A stretch of 64,000 nucleotides of DNA from Acanthopleura granulata (GCA_016165875.1 JABBOT010000080.1:2325205-2389204); one strand, 5' to 3'. Counted from the first letter of the stretch, positions 25,001 through 40,000 are shown. Made by a program: numbers and translations. The notes: a model not told the origin generated them from the sequence alone.

Positions 25001-28000
25001 GTGAAATGTCAACCGAAGGCGCCATCCGTGAAGAATGGGTTCCTTGAGAAATCAATATAATGTTAGATAGCGAATATTATAGGAAATTATAGCCCACGGG
25101 TTACCTGATAGAGTAGCGTATTTTTCTGTGCGTTAAGTAACGATACAGTAAATAAAAGTTTTGCTTAAAGATTTTTTGTCCACTGGTCAAACTGTTCATG
25201 TCTGTTTATGTTGAGACATATGAAGGCAACATATGTCATTTTTATTGACCAAATGGACATAAAGCCTGTTAGAACGAGGGGAAGATTTTCTGATGGTTTT
25301 CCTTGACGTGTTTTGCATGTTTCCATCAAAATGAAACTCTGGATTTTCGCTTTTATTATATAACCTTTTCCTCTTACAAGACATATAAACTAGTTCATTT
25401 TTATTTCCCGCTGGTGTGAAATCCTGCAAGTATTGGACTTTTGGCCCTGTAATCATTTTTGTTTTCCGCTGGTGTGAAATCCTGCAAGTATTGAACTTTT
25501 GGCCCTGCCATCATTTCATCTGCAGCCCATGGTACTGCTCTATGTAGTAATACCTTGGATTCATACACTTAAGTGAGGCTGCTATATCTGGTTTACAAAT
25601 AGAAAAACTTTTGATCCCATATCACTCGATATTCGGCCAGTGATTGATAAGAGAAAGTAACCCAGTGAATACACCTGTTTTACTTCATCTCTGAAACACA
25701 AGAGGAGACTTTCACAAATATTCGTACATAAAACATCTCAATTTAAGTATAGTTACCAAGTTATGTACTTACTGTTAGCATTCTGGCCAGAGAAATCTGC
25801 ATCGGTCCCGATAACTCATTGGCTGGCAGGAGGTAAGAGATCTTGGTAAAGCTAATCACATTGGCTACAGCAAATAGGCCTTCACCAATCAAATGTGGGT
25901 CCCAGGCATTCCACATATATCGATCTGAAAAAGGTAAGAATAGTTCTTGTTAGTCGAGTTAGAATCCAGTATATTTACTTAATTTCTTTCTTTCAACAAG
26001 ACGTCCCACTTTCCGCAGGACCAGCGATCTAAATTTAGATGAAGTAGCGAAGCAAGAAGAGACAAGTTTAAAGCACGCGATCGCACTGGTTCTCTAACAT
26101 CTCGGATTTCCATTAAACGCTTTCTATGTAGCCTAAGCTGGAGCTCTCTTTTCTAATCAGCAACGCTATTTTAGATTTTCTTTCAAAAGAGCAGACATTT
26201 CTTACAAATTATCCTTATCATCATAAAGTACATCATAAACTGTGGTCGTCTTCGTCCTTGATGATGTTTCTTATTTATATACTTACTTAGTTAATTAGTT
26301 AGTTAATTTGTGATTTACGATTTCTATGACGGGAGGAAAACAGACTGATACCGGAACCCACGAGCAGGGATGAAGCTATTATTATTATCATTATCATTAA
26401 TACCAGCGCTGCTTGCCAGAGAACAACAATGGGTGTTTATATCATCAAACAGCTCTAAAAACTGACGCGTCCTAGTGCATCGTCTTAGAAACACGCCTGT
26501 GGGGTTTCAGTTCGATACGGATCGAACACAGTATAGATAATATATTTCCTCAGGTCGACCTCTCCTCCACACAAGGCTTCGTTTGACATGGGAGTCTCCA
26601 TGACTCGATTTACTCGACAATCAGCTATACCAATTTGTCAAATACAATGAGATGTTGCCATGGCAATAACGGGCAAAGACAGACTAAATCAATACTTTAC
26701 GTCTTTGAATTCCTATCAATTTAGTTCAGAAAACCAAAATCGATTCAGTCGAAAAAGTTCAGTATATCTGTACTCCTGTTTGGTCATACTCATTTGCATC
26801 GTAAAAGTGGAGCAATGACAGGATCTGCGAGCAAGCAGTTCAAACAGCAAAGAATGTAAATAAAACGCAGGAAAATAAAATATATACATAAAATATATGT
26901 TTAGATGTTAATATTGAACATAGAAATGAGATCTGCGGGAATACTTTTCATTAAAACAAAGTCAATTTTTCAAATCGAAACAACAAGAATTAGAGTGCAG
27001 AAGAAAAATACGATGTTTCTCTTTTCTTCCAGCCGACAACCATTTCAATGAGACAAAGAGCGCTATTTCTCCCTGTCGAAATAGCGAGAGTTACCTTTCA
27101 CGGTATGAATGACTATAGTATGCACACTAACACTAAAGCAAATACGTCAGTGTGATAGTTGACAAATGATCACACGTAACTGGTGAAGCACGGCTTCTTG
27201 TCAGTTTACTTCAGTTAGGGTTTTATTATAAATTTCCATATAAGAGTCTAAAAACTAACAACTTAAACGACCCCTGGCATCATAGGTTAAGCAGAATTAG
27301 GTAAAAAAAATGAAGTGAGGTTAATTGCGATTCTTAGAGATGCACTGGTGTAGAATTATTCAAAATGCTGGGTTGCCATGTTTAATACACAATCACATGA
27401 AAACTGAGCATTGGTTTGTCCATACAGTAAATCCCACAGCACTTTATTCGATAAAACCAGGCTAATGTCACTTTAGCCTTTCAGGCTAAACTATTCCAGT
27501 CCATGCTAACTGACTATTGGATGCAACTGAAGAGGTTAACTTTAATTTCAACAATGGTTAAAGCTTTCTCACGCAGATAATTATCAGAATAACCCGAGAG
27601 AGTAATTCATTATCAAAGATTCCAAACAATACGAGTTTGACAATTACACTGTGCACTACCGTTTTGTATTTTCAGAGATTACTGGGTTTCCGTGGCAACC
27701 TTCACAACCAAAACGCTGTCGATATTTATTAGTTAAGTGTAACAGTGGAAAGCACTGCTAGCACCACTGATTACTGTCTAGCTGAAGGCAATCCAATTTA
27801 AAACAACAATGCTCTTTTGGAATCCTAAGAATCGCCTGTCGCAGAAACACGGTCTTACGTTATATTGATTCGAGGACGGAATTCTTTCCCATGAGATGAA
27901 AAATGTTTTGCTCGCCTCACTGGAGTCTGGCAGTCGAATGAAGGTTACGCCATCTACCCGGCAAGTCTGTCACTGTTTCAGAAGTCTAAAAGCTTTCTTC

Positions 28001-31000
28001 CACAAAAAAGTCTCTAATTTACATAGAGCCGACAGGACAATGTTTGAATGTATAAGATAAACTACAAACTTCTGGACTGAACTATTGCTTTGGGCGTGTA
28101 CTTGCTCGTTGCTTTGGAACTGTGTGAACATGGAGAAGAGGAAATGACAAATTGGGGTATTCTTTTCTCGTCGCCCATATTTCTAACTTTAATTACCTTC
28201 CAGATAGCCTTCTTGGCCCTTTCTTCTAGCTTTTTGTTTTCCAAGCAATTTCAATTTCTGCGATTTTTCCTCTGGAGTCAAACAATAAAATCGATTCTCA
28301 GCTCATATCTGATGTTGGAGACCCCCCGAGATTTTATATCGCATCCATCGCACAACCTCATAACTGTTTTACATGTTATACCAGATTTGGAAGGTTTACA
28401 GAATGCTGTCCGTAAAATTGTTTGTCAAATACCTGGGAGTTAAGCTATGGAATGCCCTCCGCAAAAGTAGGCCATAAACCCCTGAACTCAGTCCTCACAA
28501 AAGGCCAACTTGTTAAGCCTGTAACAGTTCCTGGTCCTGTAGACTAACATGCATCTGATTTATTAAATGTTTCTTGTAATTATTATGCACATCCTTCCCG
28601 TGATAGAAATGCATTTTAAATATGTTGGTATCTTTTTATTATATTTATCATTAAATTTACATTTATGAACGTCTAAATTCGTCAATGCAAATACTTTTTG
28701 TACAATACAAACAGTTTATTCTGTGCTTTTAAAATCAACCCTGCAATTATAACATACATATGTTGAACCTTAATCAGTTATCTATTTTTATTAGTATTTG
28801 TCTTCTTATATGTTTGAACGATTTGATGTTTTCTTATGGAAGCCAGTGTTTTGTATGTTTGCACAACCGACATGAACACAAATTATTTTAACTTAGAGTC
28901 TAGGCCCTCTTATAGCACAAGGGTCTACTCACACACACTCACTCCAACCGTCTAGTCAGCGTGTCAGAATGGATGCCGTGGTGATCCGGCATCCATATAC
29001 CAGCCGTCAACCAAAATGGGTGTTACAGGTCAGTAATCGCAAGGCCAGTTTGCAAACACGATAAATAACATAAACCACCAAAGAAGTAAGAAAGTATATA
29101 AAATATAAAAAATAAGAACGGACTCGTGCAAAGGGAAGTAGATAGTAGTTTTCAATGATGATGAAAAGACGCAATGAATAATGAATGAATGAATGAATAG
29201 AACGAAAACACGGATGAAAAAAATCGGCACCCAAATCAGGCACCATTGGTGTCGTTAATCGAATATGTAATTCGATTGCGCCTTCATTGCAACTGTTCCT
29301 ATATCCAAGGCAGCGATCAAACAAAACAATGAACATATGGCCTCTAGCCCTGAGTTAAGCAGAATTAGACAAAACAGAACAACCCTGAGGCAGAAGAACT
29401 CCGTTAAAGAACAACTCCTGTCAAGAACAACCCCGATAAAGAACAACTCCTTTCAAGAATATCTTCGGTAAAGAACAAATCCTATAAAGAACAACACCCG
29501 TGTCAAGAACCACCCCGGTAGAGAACAATTGCTGTCAAGAACAACCTAGGCAAAAAACAACCCCTGTAAAGAGCAAAGCAGGTAAACAACAGCCTCGGTA
29601 AAGAACCTCTGTAAAGAAGAACTCCGCTAAAGAACAACTGGTATACTGACCTGCTATTAACCAGTACATCATGGTGTTGGCGTCAGTGTCATTCTTTGCC
29701 AGAGCCGCCCACGCTTGTGCATCTCTGAAGTATTCTATGGAAAGCTGGGACTGAGAATCAAAGGCAAGGTAGAATTATGGAAACATATACATAATATTTT
29801 CAAAACATCAGTTTAGTAAATGGCATATCTTGGAGATGCATGATTCACTGACTTAAACACTTATTTATTTATTTATTTGATTGGTGTTTTACTCCCTATT
29901 CAAGAATATTTCAACTAATTACGACAACAGCCAGCAATGTGGTGGGAGGAAACCAGCCAGAGCCCAGTAAAACCCAGGTTTTAGGAGAAAACCTAAGGGG
30001 AACAATCGTTAAAATATGGAGAATTCTGTAACTCAGAACTAAACCGAAAAACGATCGAAAAAATATTTAAAGCAATACTGGTTAAGGAAATTGTGCCATG
30101 TCTTTTAAATACAAATGTTGCAGCAAACAATTCTGCCAATTTACGTACTAAAACATTTGAAGGAAGTTTAATGTAAAACCACACAATTCAAAAGTTCCAC
30201 TTAAAACGCACTGAAACATTTTGAAGAATACCGATGGAACCAAAATTCAGATTTCCGAATTAATACATGCTGAATCATCTGCAAGAATACTGATGGAAAG
30301 CAAAGCAATTCAATACTTAGGTGCTGGGAAAAAATAATTCAGCCATCTGTTTCAGGAGGAAGCGTTTGCAAGAATATTGGTGCAAAACTAAACAATTAAG
30401 AAATCCGATTCTAGATTCTAATCATTGGCATTAAAACACTACCACTGGAAAAACAAACAATCTAAGCTTTCCTATTCACGACGTATTATAGTATTCGTAA
30501 GAATACTGATGCAAAGGGAAGCAATCCGGACATCCTATTTAAGACAATATTGAAGCATTTGCAAGAAAACTTATGCAAAACCAACATAGTCACGAAATAT
30601 TTGCAGCAATATCGAAATAAAACTAAACAATTCAAGTAATTAACTCAACACCGTACTGGATATTTTGACTCGTGAAATAAACGTAAAAATATTATAACCA
30701 CATGTGTGACAAAGGCACCACAGCTAAATGTGAAGACTGACCTTAATTATACTGAGGTAACGAAGGGTGAAAGAAGATATGTACAATAGTAATACAGCAC
30801 AATCCAGGTAGTTGTACAGGGAGTCGAAGTAGCCGTATAGACCCTCATTATACACCTGCTTTAGTTCCTGCCATAGCATACCTAGGAAGACAAAACATCA
30901 AACACAGATTTCAACATTTATTTATCAGACTATCGGTGGATGAAGCCGGAGGATTTCCTGGATCAATTGGTTAATGTCTTATTTAACCGTGCGCATCAGG

Positions 31001-34000
31001 CCATTGGCCAAGCGGTCGTGTGCTCGAATGCGCAGGTCAGGAATCTGGCGATTTGTCAGATTGCGAGTTGCGAAGATTGATGGTTTACTGCCGCACCTGG
31101 ATTTCCTGCACCAATAATCTTTACAGCCCTAATAGAAAAAATTTCGAACAGAGATTGCGCAATTATTAAAATGATATTCTTCACCTACATGACGGCGGTA
31201 TGGATTGTCGGTGCGGTAGCCTGAATGTTCGTAGTTCATGGTAAACCATCTCTTTTCGCTGGGCACCTGTTCGAGTTCTTGACTTAATCTGTTACTGCAC
31301 AAGGGAGGGTGACATTCGAACATGGGAACACGACCTTGTACATTGAACATTTTACGAAAACTCTACACTATAAATTATTCACATCTTCCCGAAGAAAAGT
31401 GAACAGCAGAAGTATATGAAACATTTTATCACCTTGAAACGTCAGAAATACGGCAGATATGCTGCAACATGTTATGTTCGCCTCATTTTGAGGTATGCAT
31501 TAAATGTTGTTAACAGGTTCTTTTGAAATCTTCTAATTACTATTACCATATTTCTCAAATCCGAGTTTTAAAATGTAATAAGTTTGGATATCGTGTTCAG
31601 AAGATAAAACAACTGGTCCCCAATATGCCTTTATTTTCGCTATTCCTCAGGCAGTCCTTCTCTTACTGAAGCGCAACGACAATGATGAAACATTTCTTTA
31701 GTCAAAAACAACTGAAATATCGGTGCGTCAATAATTCAATTTGACGTTTGCCAGAAAAACTATGAAATAAACGTAGAAATTTATATTTACTCCGCTTTAC
31801 GAAGAGAAAGCATATTTGACAGTTAAGTGTATTCTGGCCATTTTTGCTTGCATCATGGAGATTACAGCCAAAAATCGAGCAACGGAATTCGTTTCCTGCC
31901 AGATAATTGGAAAACCTTAACAAGGCTTCCAAAAGGAAAATGGATACAAAGGATTCTCTAGAAGCGAAATTTTTTTTCTGAGATGTAATATACCATTTCC
32001 AGTTCCATTCCGGCAATCCAGGTTTCGATTGATGAGGAGTGAAGGCTGATGAATTGATTGAGGTTTAGCGGAATAGTCAAGAATACTTGACTTATATGAT
32101 GGCGATCAGTTTTATCCGAGCGCGCGGTCAAAACAACCGCCCCAAGACTAGTAACTGGCGAACTATTTCGCCAGATCCCAGTTATAAACTATTAACAGAT
32201 AATAATCAAGATGTCATCGCGTTCTACTTGACCATTACGCTGTATGTAGCATTAGTCCACAAATATTGTTTACGGATGGTTACAATGTCACGCATATCTG
32301 GTTGTTTTAGTACTCAGGAAATTTTCATCTCTACGGTGACGATCAGTATAAAGGCTTCAGGAAATCGGAATGCCCGGGGTAAACCACCAGCCTTTGGCAA
32401 GTTACTGAGGAACTGTTCTACATGTGACGTATGGTTATGCACAAAATACTGTCAGGAAACAAAATGGTTCACGGGAAAAGAGGTCAGATTTCGCCGGTTA
32501 TACGTGACCATTTGCCAACAACCTCACTGTCGTCGTTGCTCTGGTTTTACTTCCCATGTAGTAATCTTTTATAATGCATATGGATGTATTTGGGACTTTT
32601 TGCAATGAAGCACTGGATGATCAGGACAGTAATACCATCTGACCTTTGTAACGGATCCAAAGTAGACCTGTTGTGGTTGTAGAAGTAAGTCATTGTAAGC
32701 TCGCGGCTGAGGCGGTGGAACACGGGGAACTGCTATATGTCATGAGCTAAAGACACAGTTGGGACACGCATAACTATGACAACCGACTCTTTGATCTCTC
32801 AGGAGATTCACATGCGTGGATACTGGTTTAACGCAAGGCTTAATCAGAAATCCCGGCCACTAATTTTCCCGGCACTGGGGCACCGATTTTCGTCTGTGAC
32901 GGCTTGATGTTGTAAGCAAACAGCGTTTGATCAACGACTGCCTCTTCCTCTAACTAGGCCAACAAGACTAGCAACGCTGTTCTATGGACCATACGTTAAT
33001 TTGTACCAGGATTCACTTTAACGAACCTGTTGTGGAATAATAAAAATGGACGTTTCCAGGATAATAAAATCACAAGACCAATTTCCAAGAAAACGCTCAG
33101 CAAAAAACGGTGAAGGAAAAATTAGGGCGGCGCTATGTTAAAGAAAACAGTTAACACTTTTTACTTATGTCGTAAAGACGTACGGAATGTTCTAGAGAGA
33201 GATTCTTAAAACTCCGTCCACATTAGGTTACATGAGAATTATACTCATTCTAGCATTTGCTATTTAAATTTGGAACACGGGCGTTTGATTAAGCAACTTA
33301 ACGCACTATTCCTAGCAGTAATAACACAGGACAGTGATTCAAATCATCATACAAGAAACGTGATCTAGCAGCTTCTGTAAGGCCGGGTGACATGAAACCA
33401 TTGTTGTCTTTGCGCAAATACATGTGGTGGACTGGTTCGGGCAATGCTGTCAAGATCTAACCATTATACTAGCCTTGCTTCCAAAGATGAGAGTCACAGC
33501 ATTTACGCCGGGCTTTGATGGTTCAACAAACTAAATGAAACCTTCCCTAATAGACACTATAATACATTGATTAACCTTTATTTGTATCCAAGGAACAGTT
33601 TCACAAAGCCATTTCTATCTTAACCAAAAAGATAAAATACGTTTTTAAAGCTTACTTTTTTGCTCCAGAAATAAAACTTTTGACCACCTTATCCATGTTA
33701 CTTTGAGACAGAAACAGTAACGAAAATTATGCATTTTGTACACTTAATCCATGTTCAGAATATAGGAAACAGTCGCTTCCTCTTGACATTTAGGTAACAG
33801 TGTAAAGGCGGGAGGTTTAATATGAGCTGGTCATCTCTTGACATTTAGCCTAAACTGAAAACTCCGAACAGTAATATAAATGTGAACAGAGAGGTATCAT
33901 ATGCTATACCCCGTCGCCATGCTAACGTACATTGAAAACTAATCACACACCACCTATAGCTCGTTGTGGACACAATACACAAATGCCCGCATATGTCTTC

Positions 34001-37000
34001 GTGAAATGAAAAAGCTGGGTAGACTGGACCATTTCGTGTACAGATGTATACATTTAAGACTTCCAATTCCATTAGTGTAAATGTACGATTTATTTCTTTT
34101 TTAGGCTATGAGGGGAAAAACAAAACAAATTTCAGCTGACCCATGGCGTCATAGAAATTTAACCACTTGAGTTATTCAGTTTCCACAGGCGTTTGGGTTT
34201 TCCAACACCGGTACTATTCTGGCCATATAATGATCTCTATTTTCTACATTCAAAGTGTACAATACAGTCAGAGTTTAACCAGACAGACGTTCTGATGGAC
34301 GGCTGACAGCATGCTACGATTGAGCACTAGTTTAGGATACTGGCCTGCGCGTTTATAACCCCGTGAAAGAACTGTTTGTTGTTAAACTGACACATAAGAA
34401 AGACCACCTTATTTGCCCAGAAAGAATAACGCTGACGCTCTTGGCGACGTACAGGTACTGATCCAGACCAAATAACAGAAAATGCTTGATTAGTTATATG
34501 CCATGAGCCAAAAGCCTACCGCGTCATTTACAATAACACTGTCGTAAGTCTTACCTTAGGTCCGGTGGTTCAGCTCAACCTGCGGATGGTCCTGGGTTTT
34601 CCCTGAGGTCTACCCGTTAATAATGTTGAGCAAGGCGCAAAACATTAATCAAATAAATAAATAAATATAATTCTGAACCTTGTTCTATTTGTTTTAAATG
34701 TAAGTTTTCTAAAAAAACGACTTGTGTGCTAGTAAAAGAATCGACGCATGAAGTCATTGTGAGGATCTCGCTGGTACACTCTGAGCGCTCACTGTAACGA
34801 CAAATAATGCATTTTTAGAGTTTATATGTAGATGAACCGCACCTCCTAATTAGCACGACACTGTAAAATACGCACAGTACCCTCTCCTGTTTCCATCGTA
34901 GTTAAGGTGATATAAACGTGCGGTAAGGGTCCAAAGGTCAAGGCGTCAAATTTCCACATTATTAAGTTACAGCTAAATTCAGTGTACTTAATTGGATGAA
35001 GTACAATATCTAAACTGTAATTCTACAGCAGGTATTTGTATTTGCACAATAATTTCTGTTCTCTGTTTTACAGCACTTTTATTTCTCGTTAAATGCAGCA
35101 AGTACATTTCATACATTGTTGTTCTCCCCGCGGCCGATAACCCACTGAGCCCTGAACAGGTTGGACCACGACCTTAAGTATCAAAAACCTGACAAACGTC
35201 AGTGGTTTACAACGGATTCCAGTTACCTCTACCCATAAACCCGACCGCCGTTGTATATAACTGAAAATGTTAGAGTACAACGTTAAACACCGGTCAAATA
35301 AATAACTAAATTTATACACGAATGTAAGTGAGTTCACAGCCGGTGTCAGGGCCATAGGTTAGCAATCTGACTTACACTGACGGTGTGATATTACCTAAAC
35401 ATCCAGGGAACGTGAAAATGAAAGAATCCTACTTGTTGCTAAACAGCAAGCCCTTTCTCAATAGCACGATTTTCCCCCACACCAATGTTCCTGGTCAATA
35501 GTTAGCTGTCTCAGGCCATGTACACTTTCTATATACCTGTGACTGGTCTAGTAAATGGCGCTATTGTTTCATGTTTCATGAACTGCTGTACATAAATTTG
35601 CATATGTATAAACCTGTACTACACGAGTAGAGTAACTCTGAAAAACGAAGACTTCATTCACCACTCTCCTGATGATGGCAAAATAAAATGCCAAAATACT
35701 GAGTCAAACTGAAGTTTTCGTTTTTCGAAGTTACACTACTCGTGTATTACGCCAAACTCTTCAGTGGCACAACGGGATAAACCTGTGCGATCTGTATATT
35801 TCTTCACAGCATGTACCACGTTGCAGTTTGCCCTTTACCTGCATGATGCAGGAAAGAAGCATTTTCGAAAGTCTGGAAACATGTGAAGAAAAAAACCCAT
35901 GCACAAACAGTTTTGTCTTGTGGTGCAAAATAAACGTTGTAAAACGAGAGAAGAGATCGTGGAAAGAGAGAAAGTATACTGACCGACTATCCAGATGGAC
36001 AGCATGATGTTGATGGTGACCGGATCGTTATTCCTAACCACCCAATCATCCTTTAGCACCCGTAGAAACGCCTTAGTCGTGTTGTCACACGGCGGAAGTC
36101 TTCCTTCTCTGCACTCCTTGTAAGCTTTGTGAGTTTCGTTAAAATTGGACAGATGACGGTTGGTCGCTTCTTCTTTTTCTTGTATAGTCGATATAATAAT
36201 CATAACAACGAACCAGAGGAAGGCCACCGTGTGGCCGATGAACTTTATACAAGGCGAGCGAAGAAATTTGCCAATCTGGAGAGAAAAGGGTCAGAAATGG
36301 CATTGTTTTGTTAGAAGAAACCAACTGTACTTGCCAAACGCCTTTTTACTAATTTTTCACAATAACTTGTGAATGGCATCAAACTACATATCGGCGTAAA
36401 GACACAACGGTTTTTAATAACTTAAACTGAAACTACTGTCAAGGGTACAGTTGATTCGACTCCATTCACTCTATTTGTGTTTTGTCTCCACGGTATAACT
36501 GAAAAAATTGCCGATATGGCGTAAGGACATAAACATTCATTCTTTCTATTTGTGTTTTGAGCCTTTACACTTATTGTTCATACTAGTGAATTTCCAAGAA
36601 GAGCTTGGCGGAAACTACCACTCAACAATAGATACATCCCAAAACTGTTTTCGTAAATCTGCAGTTGAACCAGTTAGAGCTTGCTAAAATTAATGAAGAT
36701 TTAGGCTACGCGAAAATAATACAAGTATTCGCCAAAGAACTGCGAGAAAGGCCATCACAAACTGGTTAATTAAAAATCATTCATTTTAGAGAGGAGAACG
36801 CGTCATTAAGTGGGACATTTTGGCACTGACTCACTGATTGATTCGTTGGCTGAATGACATTTATCTACGTTCTCAGGATTTTTTACACTTATATGGGAGG
36901 AGGAAAACTGGAGAAAAGTACATCGTCTAAATAACTTTCTTATCATATCTATAAAGGGCTCATTGCATAACGGCTCCAAGCGTAATCATTAATATAGATG

Positions 37001-40000
37001 ACAGCTTGTGTTAGGTCGTTTTCTAGCAAGTCTTACATCATCCGCACCGAGGAGGAAACGTAAAAAGGATACAAATATTATGTGATGAGATGTAATTTGG
37101 GAATATAGCCCTAAGCAAGCAGGACATTTTAAATTCTGTTTTGTATGGTGGGTATTTGGAACCACGCTTTTATTGTTGTAGTGGAAGTCCCGCATGTTTC
37201 AGCATAAATATGTTCTAAAAGCTGCATCACTTATATTTTATGTCGTTATTTAAATACCAAATCCCAGTTTCAAGCGTTTAATTATTCTCATAATTGCTCA
37301 AATTATTCTCATCATATACACAGAAATAAACCTCTTTTATGCCTGACGTCATTTTGTTTATGAAGAGCTGTAGCAGTGGAACGTAGAACATTTTTAGAGC
37401 ACTATGATATGTTTCAGCACTGTGTACCTTTGTCCTAGGTGCAATCCAGTAGAGAACAGCCATGACAGGGTACACGATCCCTAGCAGAAACACGATGAAG
37501 GCCCGCAAGAACCAGTTTGACCTTTCCAATACTCTCAGATCCGCATACCAAATGCTAACGAGCTTTTGTTGGCAGCTGGGGTGTGCCACAAACTGAGGAG
37601 AAATAGTAATAAAAACAGTCATATAAAACCACGTATAAATCACTCTGGAAGAGGAGTCAAGTCAGAACCTATACATCGTTGGGTACTTAGCATCTGACAA
37701 ATGACGAGTATCTGCCGACCAAGTCAAGCAGTTATCTGGTTATAATACACGGTCTTCTGTCAGAGACCCAGCTTTGACAGTGAGACAACGATACAAATTC
37801 AAATATTATTGATGACTAAATGCCGTTTTAAAGTTTCACTTCCATAGCGGCGGCCATGTTTATGATTAGGAGGAAGCCAAGTCAAAGCCTGAGCCTCCTG
37901 ATTCAAAGCCACTGCAGTCAGCAGAGCTCCGTTATATCAAGCGGCAAAAATGATGAAGGACCAATTGTCTTCCTGAGATATACGTTAAGCGGTTTGGCCG
38001 TGAGATCTCACGCAATGATATTAATCGGACGTATTATTTACCAATTTTAACTGCCAATGGGATGTCTTTTCCCGCGCAATGGCCACACGGGTACAAGTTG
38101 AATTGACAATCGTTCTCTTGTAATGCCTGAGCACCAGCTAACAAATAAGCAAAGTAACTCCGAAGAATTTATTTTGACGTTCTCAACATTTTGATTTTAA
38201 TGAACTCATCCTTATTCCCCTGAGGATGGATTAGTTAACCTCGAAATATTGAGGACGTCAGAATGAATTTCTTCGGAGTTGTTTTGCTTATTTTTTTTAT
38301 ACTAAGCTATTCAGTGGATCAGTTAAACACCTAACAACTTTGCCCACAAAATGTCAAAATGTAGACATGACCCAAGTTTCACCAATCTTTCCAAGTTCAG
38401 TTAACTGATTGTCCTTGTTTTTTTGCTGAAGTCCAACAAAGAGCACATTGAAAAGAACAATATATGTTACTTATTCATGGTATCTTAAGGAAAACACTAT
38501 TTTCAGTTAAAAAAAGTTGAAGTAGCGTGAAAAACTGGGACTTGATTTCCAGCAAGGTAGATATGGATTTGAACATGCGACATCATGGATACAAAGCCAC
38601 CTGATGTTTAATCGCTCAACCACCGAGAGCTCTCGAAAAATTTAATTTTATGCTATTATGAAGTCGACAGGCAACATGTGGCGTTACGAACATTTGATTT
38701 CTGCTGAGAATGCACATGCGCACTGCATACTCTATAATGGAAGCTAAGCCACTGATATAATCTCAGATTATCGATGCTGTATTTCAATAAATACATAAGT
38801 ATTTTTGGAACTCGCCATATTTAAAGAAAATAATAAAAGATTTTCATCCCAACAAAAATAGCACTGCTGGAATAACTATATGCTGAAAAGACGTAAACGA
38901 TTAAAGCTGAGCACTGTCCTTATATACAGATCGTTTCTGACAAGAACTCCTAACTCTTACTTGATCGAAATTGAAAAGATGATTCTTTAAGTTACCCTTG
39001 TACATGAAAGCAATATGTATGTGTATGCAGTTTTAAAAAGAATATTTGGCCAAAACCTTTTTCAGGAAAGAAATATATCATGAAATTAAAAAATATGGCA
39101 GTCGTGAATAGCGAATTAAGCACGGAATTTGAATAACATGGATGGGTACACTAAATACTCACAGGAAGATTGTTCATTTTTCCTGTATTTCGTTTCATTA
39201 GCAAACAACCTTTCCAGTTTGAATGACAGTCTCTGAAATCACTGTCATGTTCGTAAGTAGTTTGTAATATACAAAGGCGCTAACCCGCTGTGTGAATGCA
39301 TGCTGTGCATCACTGGTGTCCTTTCTAGTGTTAAGCATCAATCAGGGTCAGCTCGTGCTAAGCGATGCTGTGCTAAGGTCGGGGAGCAGGTGTTTGTACT
39401 GAGCCAGTCCGAGGGACGTCTTATTACAGAGCCCGTCTAACTATATGCGCTATATAATACAGCCTGCTGGCAACAGCCAGCCAGCAGCTACTGAACTGTT
39501 CTGTTTAATTTTACCAGGCATTATTCCAGACAAACGTTTGTCAGCTTTTCATCGACGATCGGGGCTAAACTTTATGAGCCATCCGAGCTCAACTTCCTGG
39601 AGCCTTCATTTTGAGAAGCCACACACCGCCATAATGGTGAGAGCGACAAGGTACTCTCGGGCGTGGCAACAGGGTTCTAGACATTCCTTTTCATTAGGTG
39701 CTAAAATATCACCACACGTTTTTTAAAATTGTCTCCTCCAGGGGCAGACTTCGGTATGGTAAACACTACAACTACTAGAGTGTAAAACAGGGATACAGCT
39801 GACGACAGCTGACGATCGCTAGTATGTGACAACGGTTGTTATCCTAGGATGAATAATGCATGGAGTAACCGGATGAAGGCTGGCAGACGGTGTAGTATTG
39901 GTACCTGCCGTGACGGATAAGAGGACACGATTAAATATAGATAGACCATAACCTGATTGGTCCAACTAATACACCGCGACAAGGACACTCTCACGTACCG

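Larger units (their letters stand above)
22188..25772 (-). other. TRPC introns 10 and 9 (around exon 10)
   Basis: Intron 10 (22188-23425) shows nothing recognised. Intron 9 (23593-25772) shows only the 58-bp direct repeat at 25.4-25.5 kb. Short frames on both strands lack support. Confidence 0.6.
30882..35983 (-). other. TRPC intron 6
   Basis: About 5.1 kb. It holds two family B SINE pieces (32.05-32.44 kb), family A tails at 34.56 and 35.2 kb, and a 125-bp hairpin at 35.6 kb. The 173-codon frame at 32087-32608 runs through SINE sequence. No gene recognised. Confidence 0.7.

Noticed and set aside
28090..28443. 117-codon hydrophobic frame
   Set aside because: It overlaps a LINE relic in a different frame; the LINE-like motif is in the alternative frame, so this one is a shadow.
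31129..31350. Minus-strand frame in intron 6 with a gtgaag donor-like site
   Set aside because: The acceptor has a poor pyrimidine tract and the peptide has no counterpart in TRPC proteins; kept out as a cassette exon for lack of support.
32087..32608. 173-codon plus-strand frame, one of the longest outside TRPC
   Set aside because: It runs through two family B SINE fragments on the antisense strand and has no protein features.
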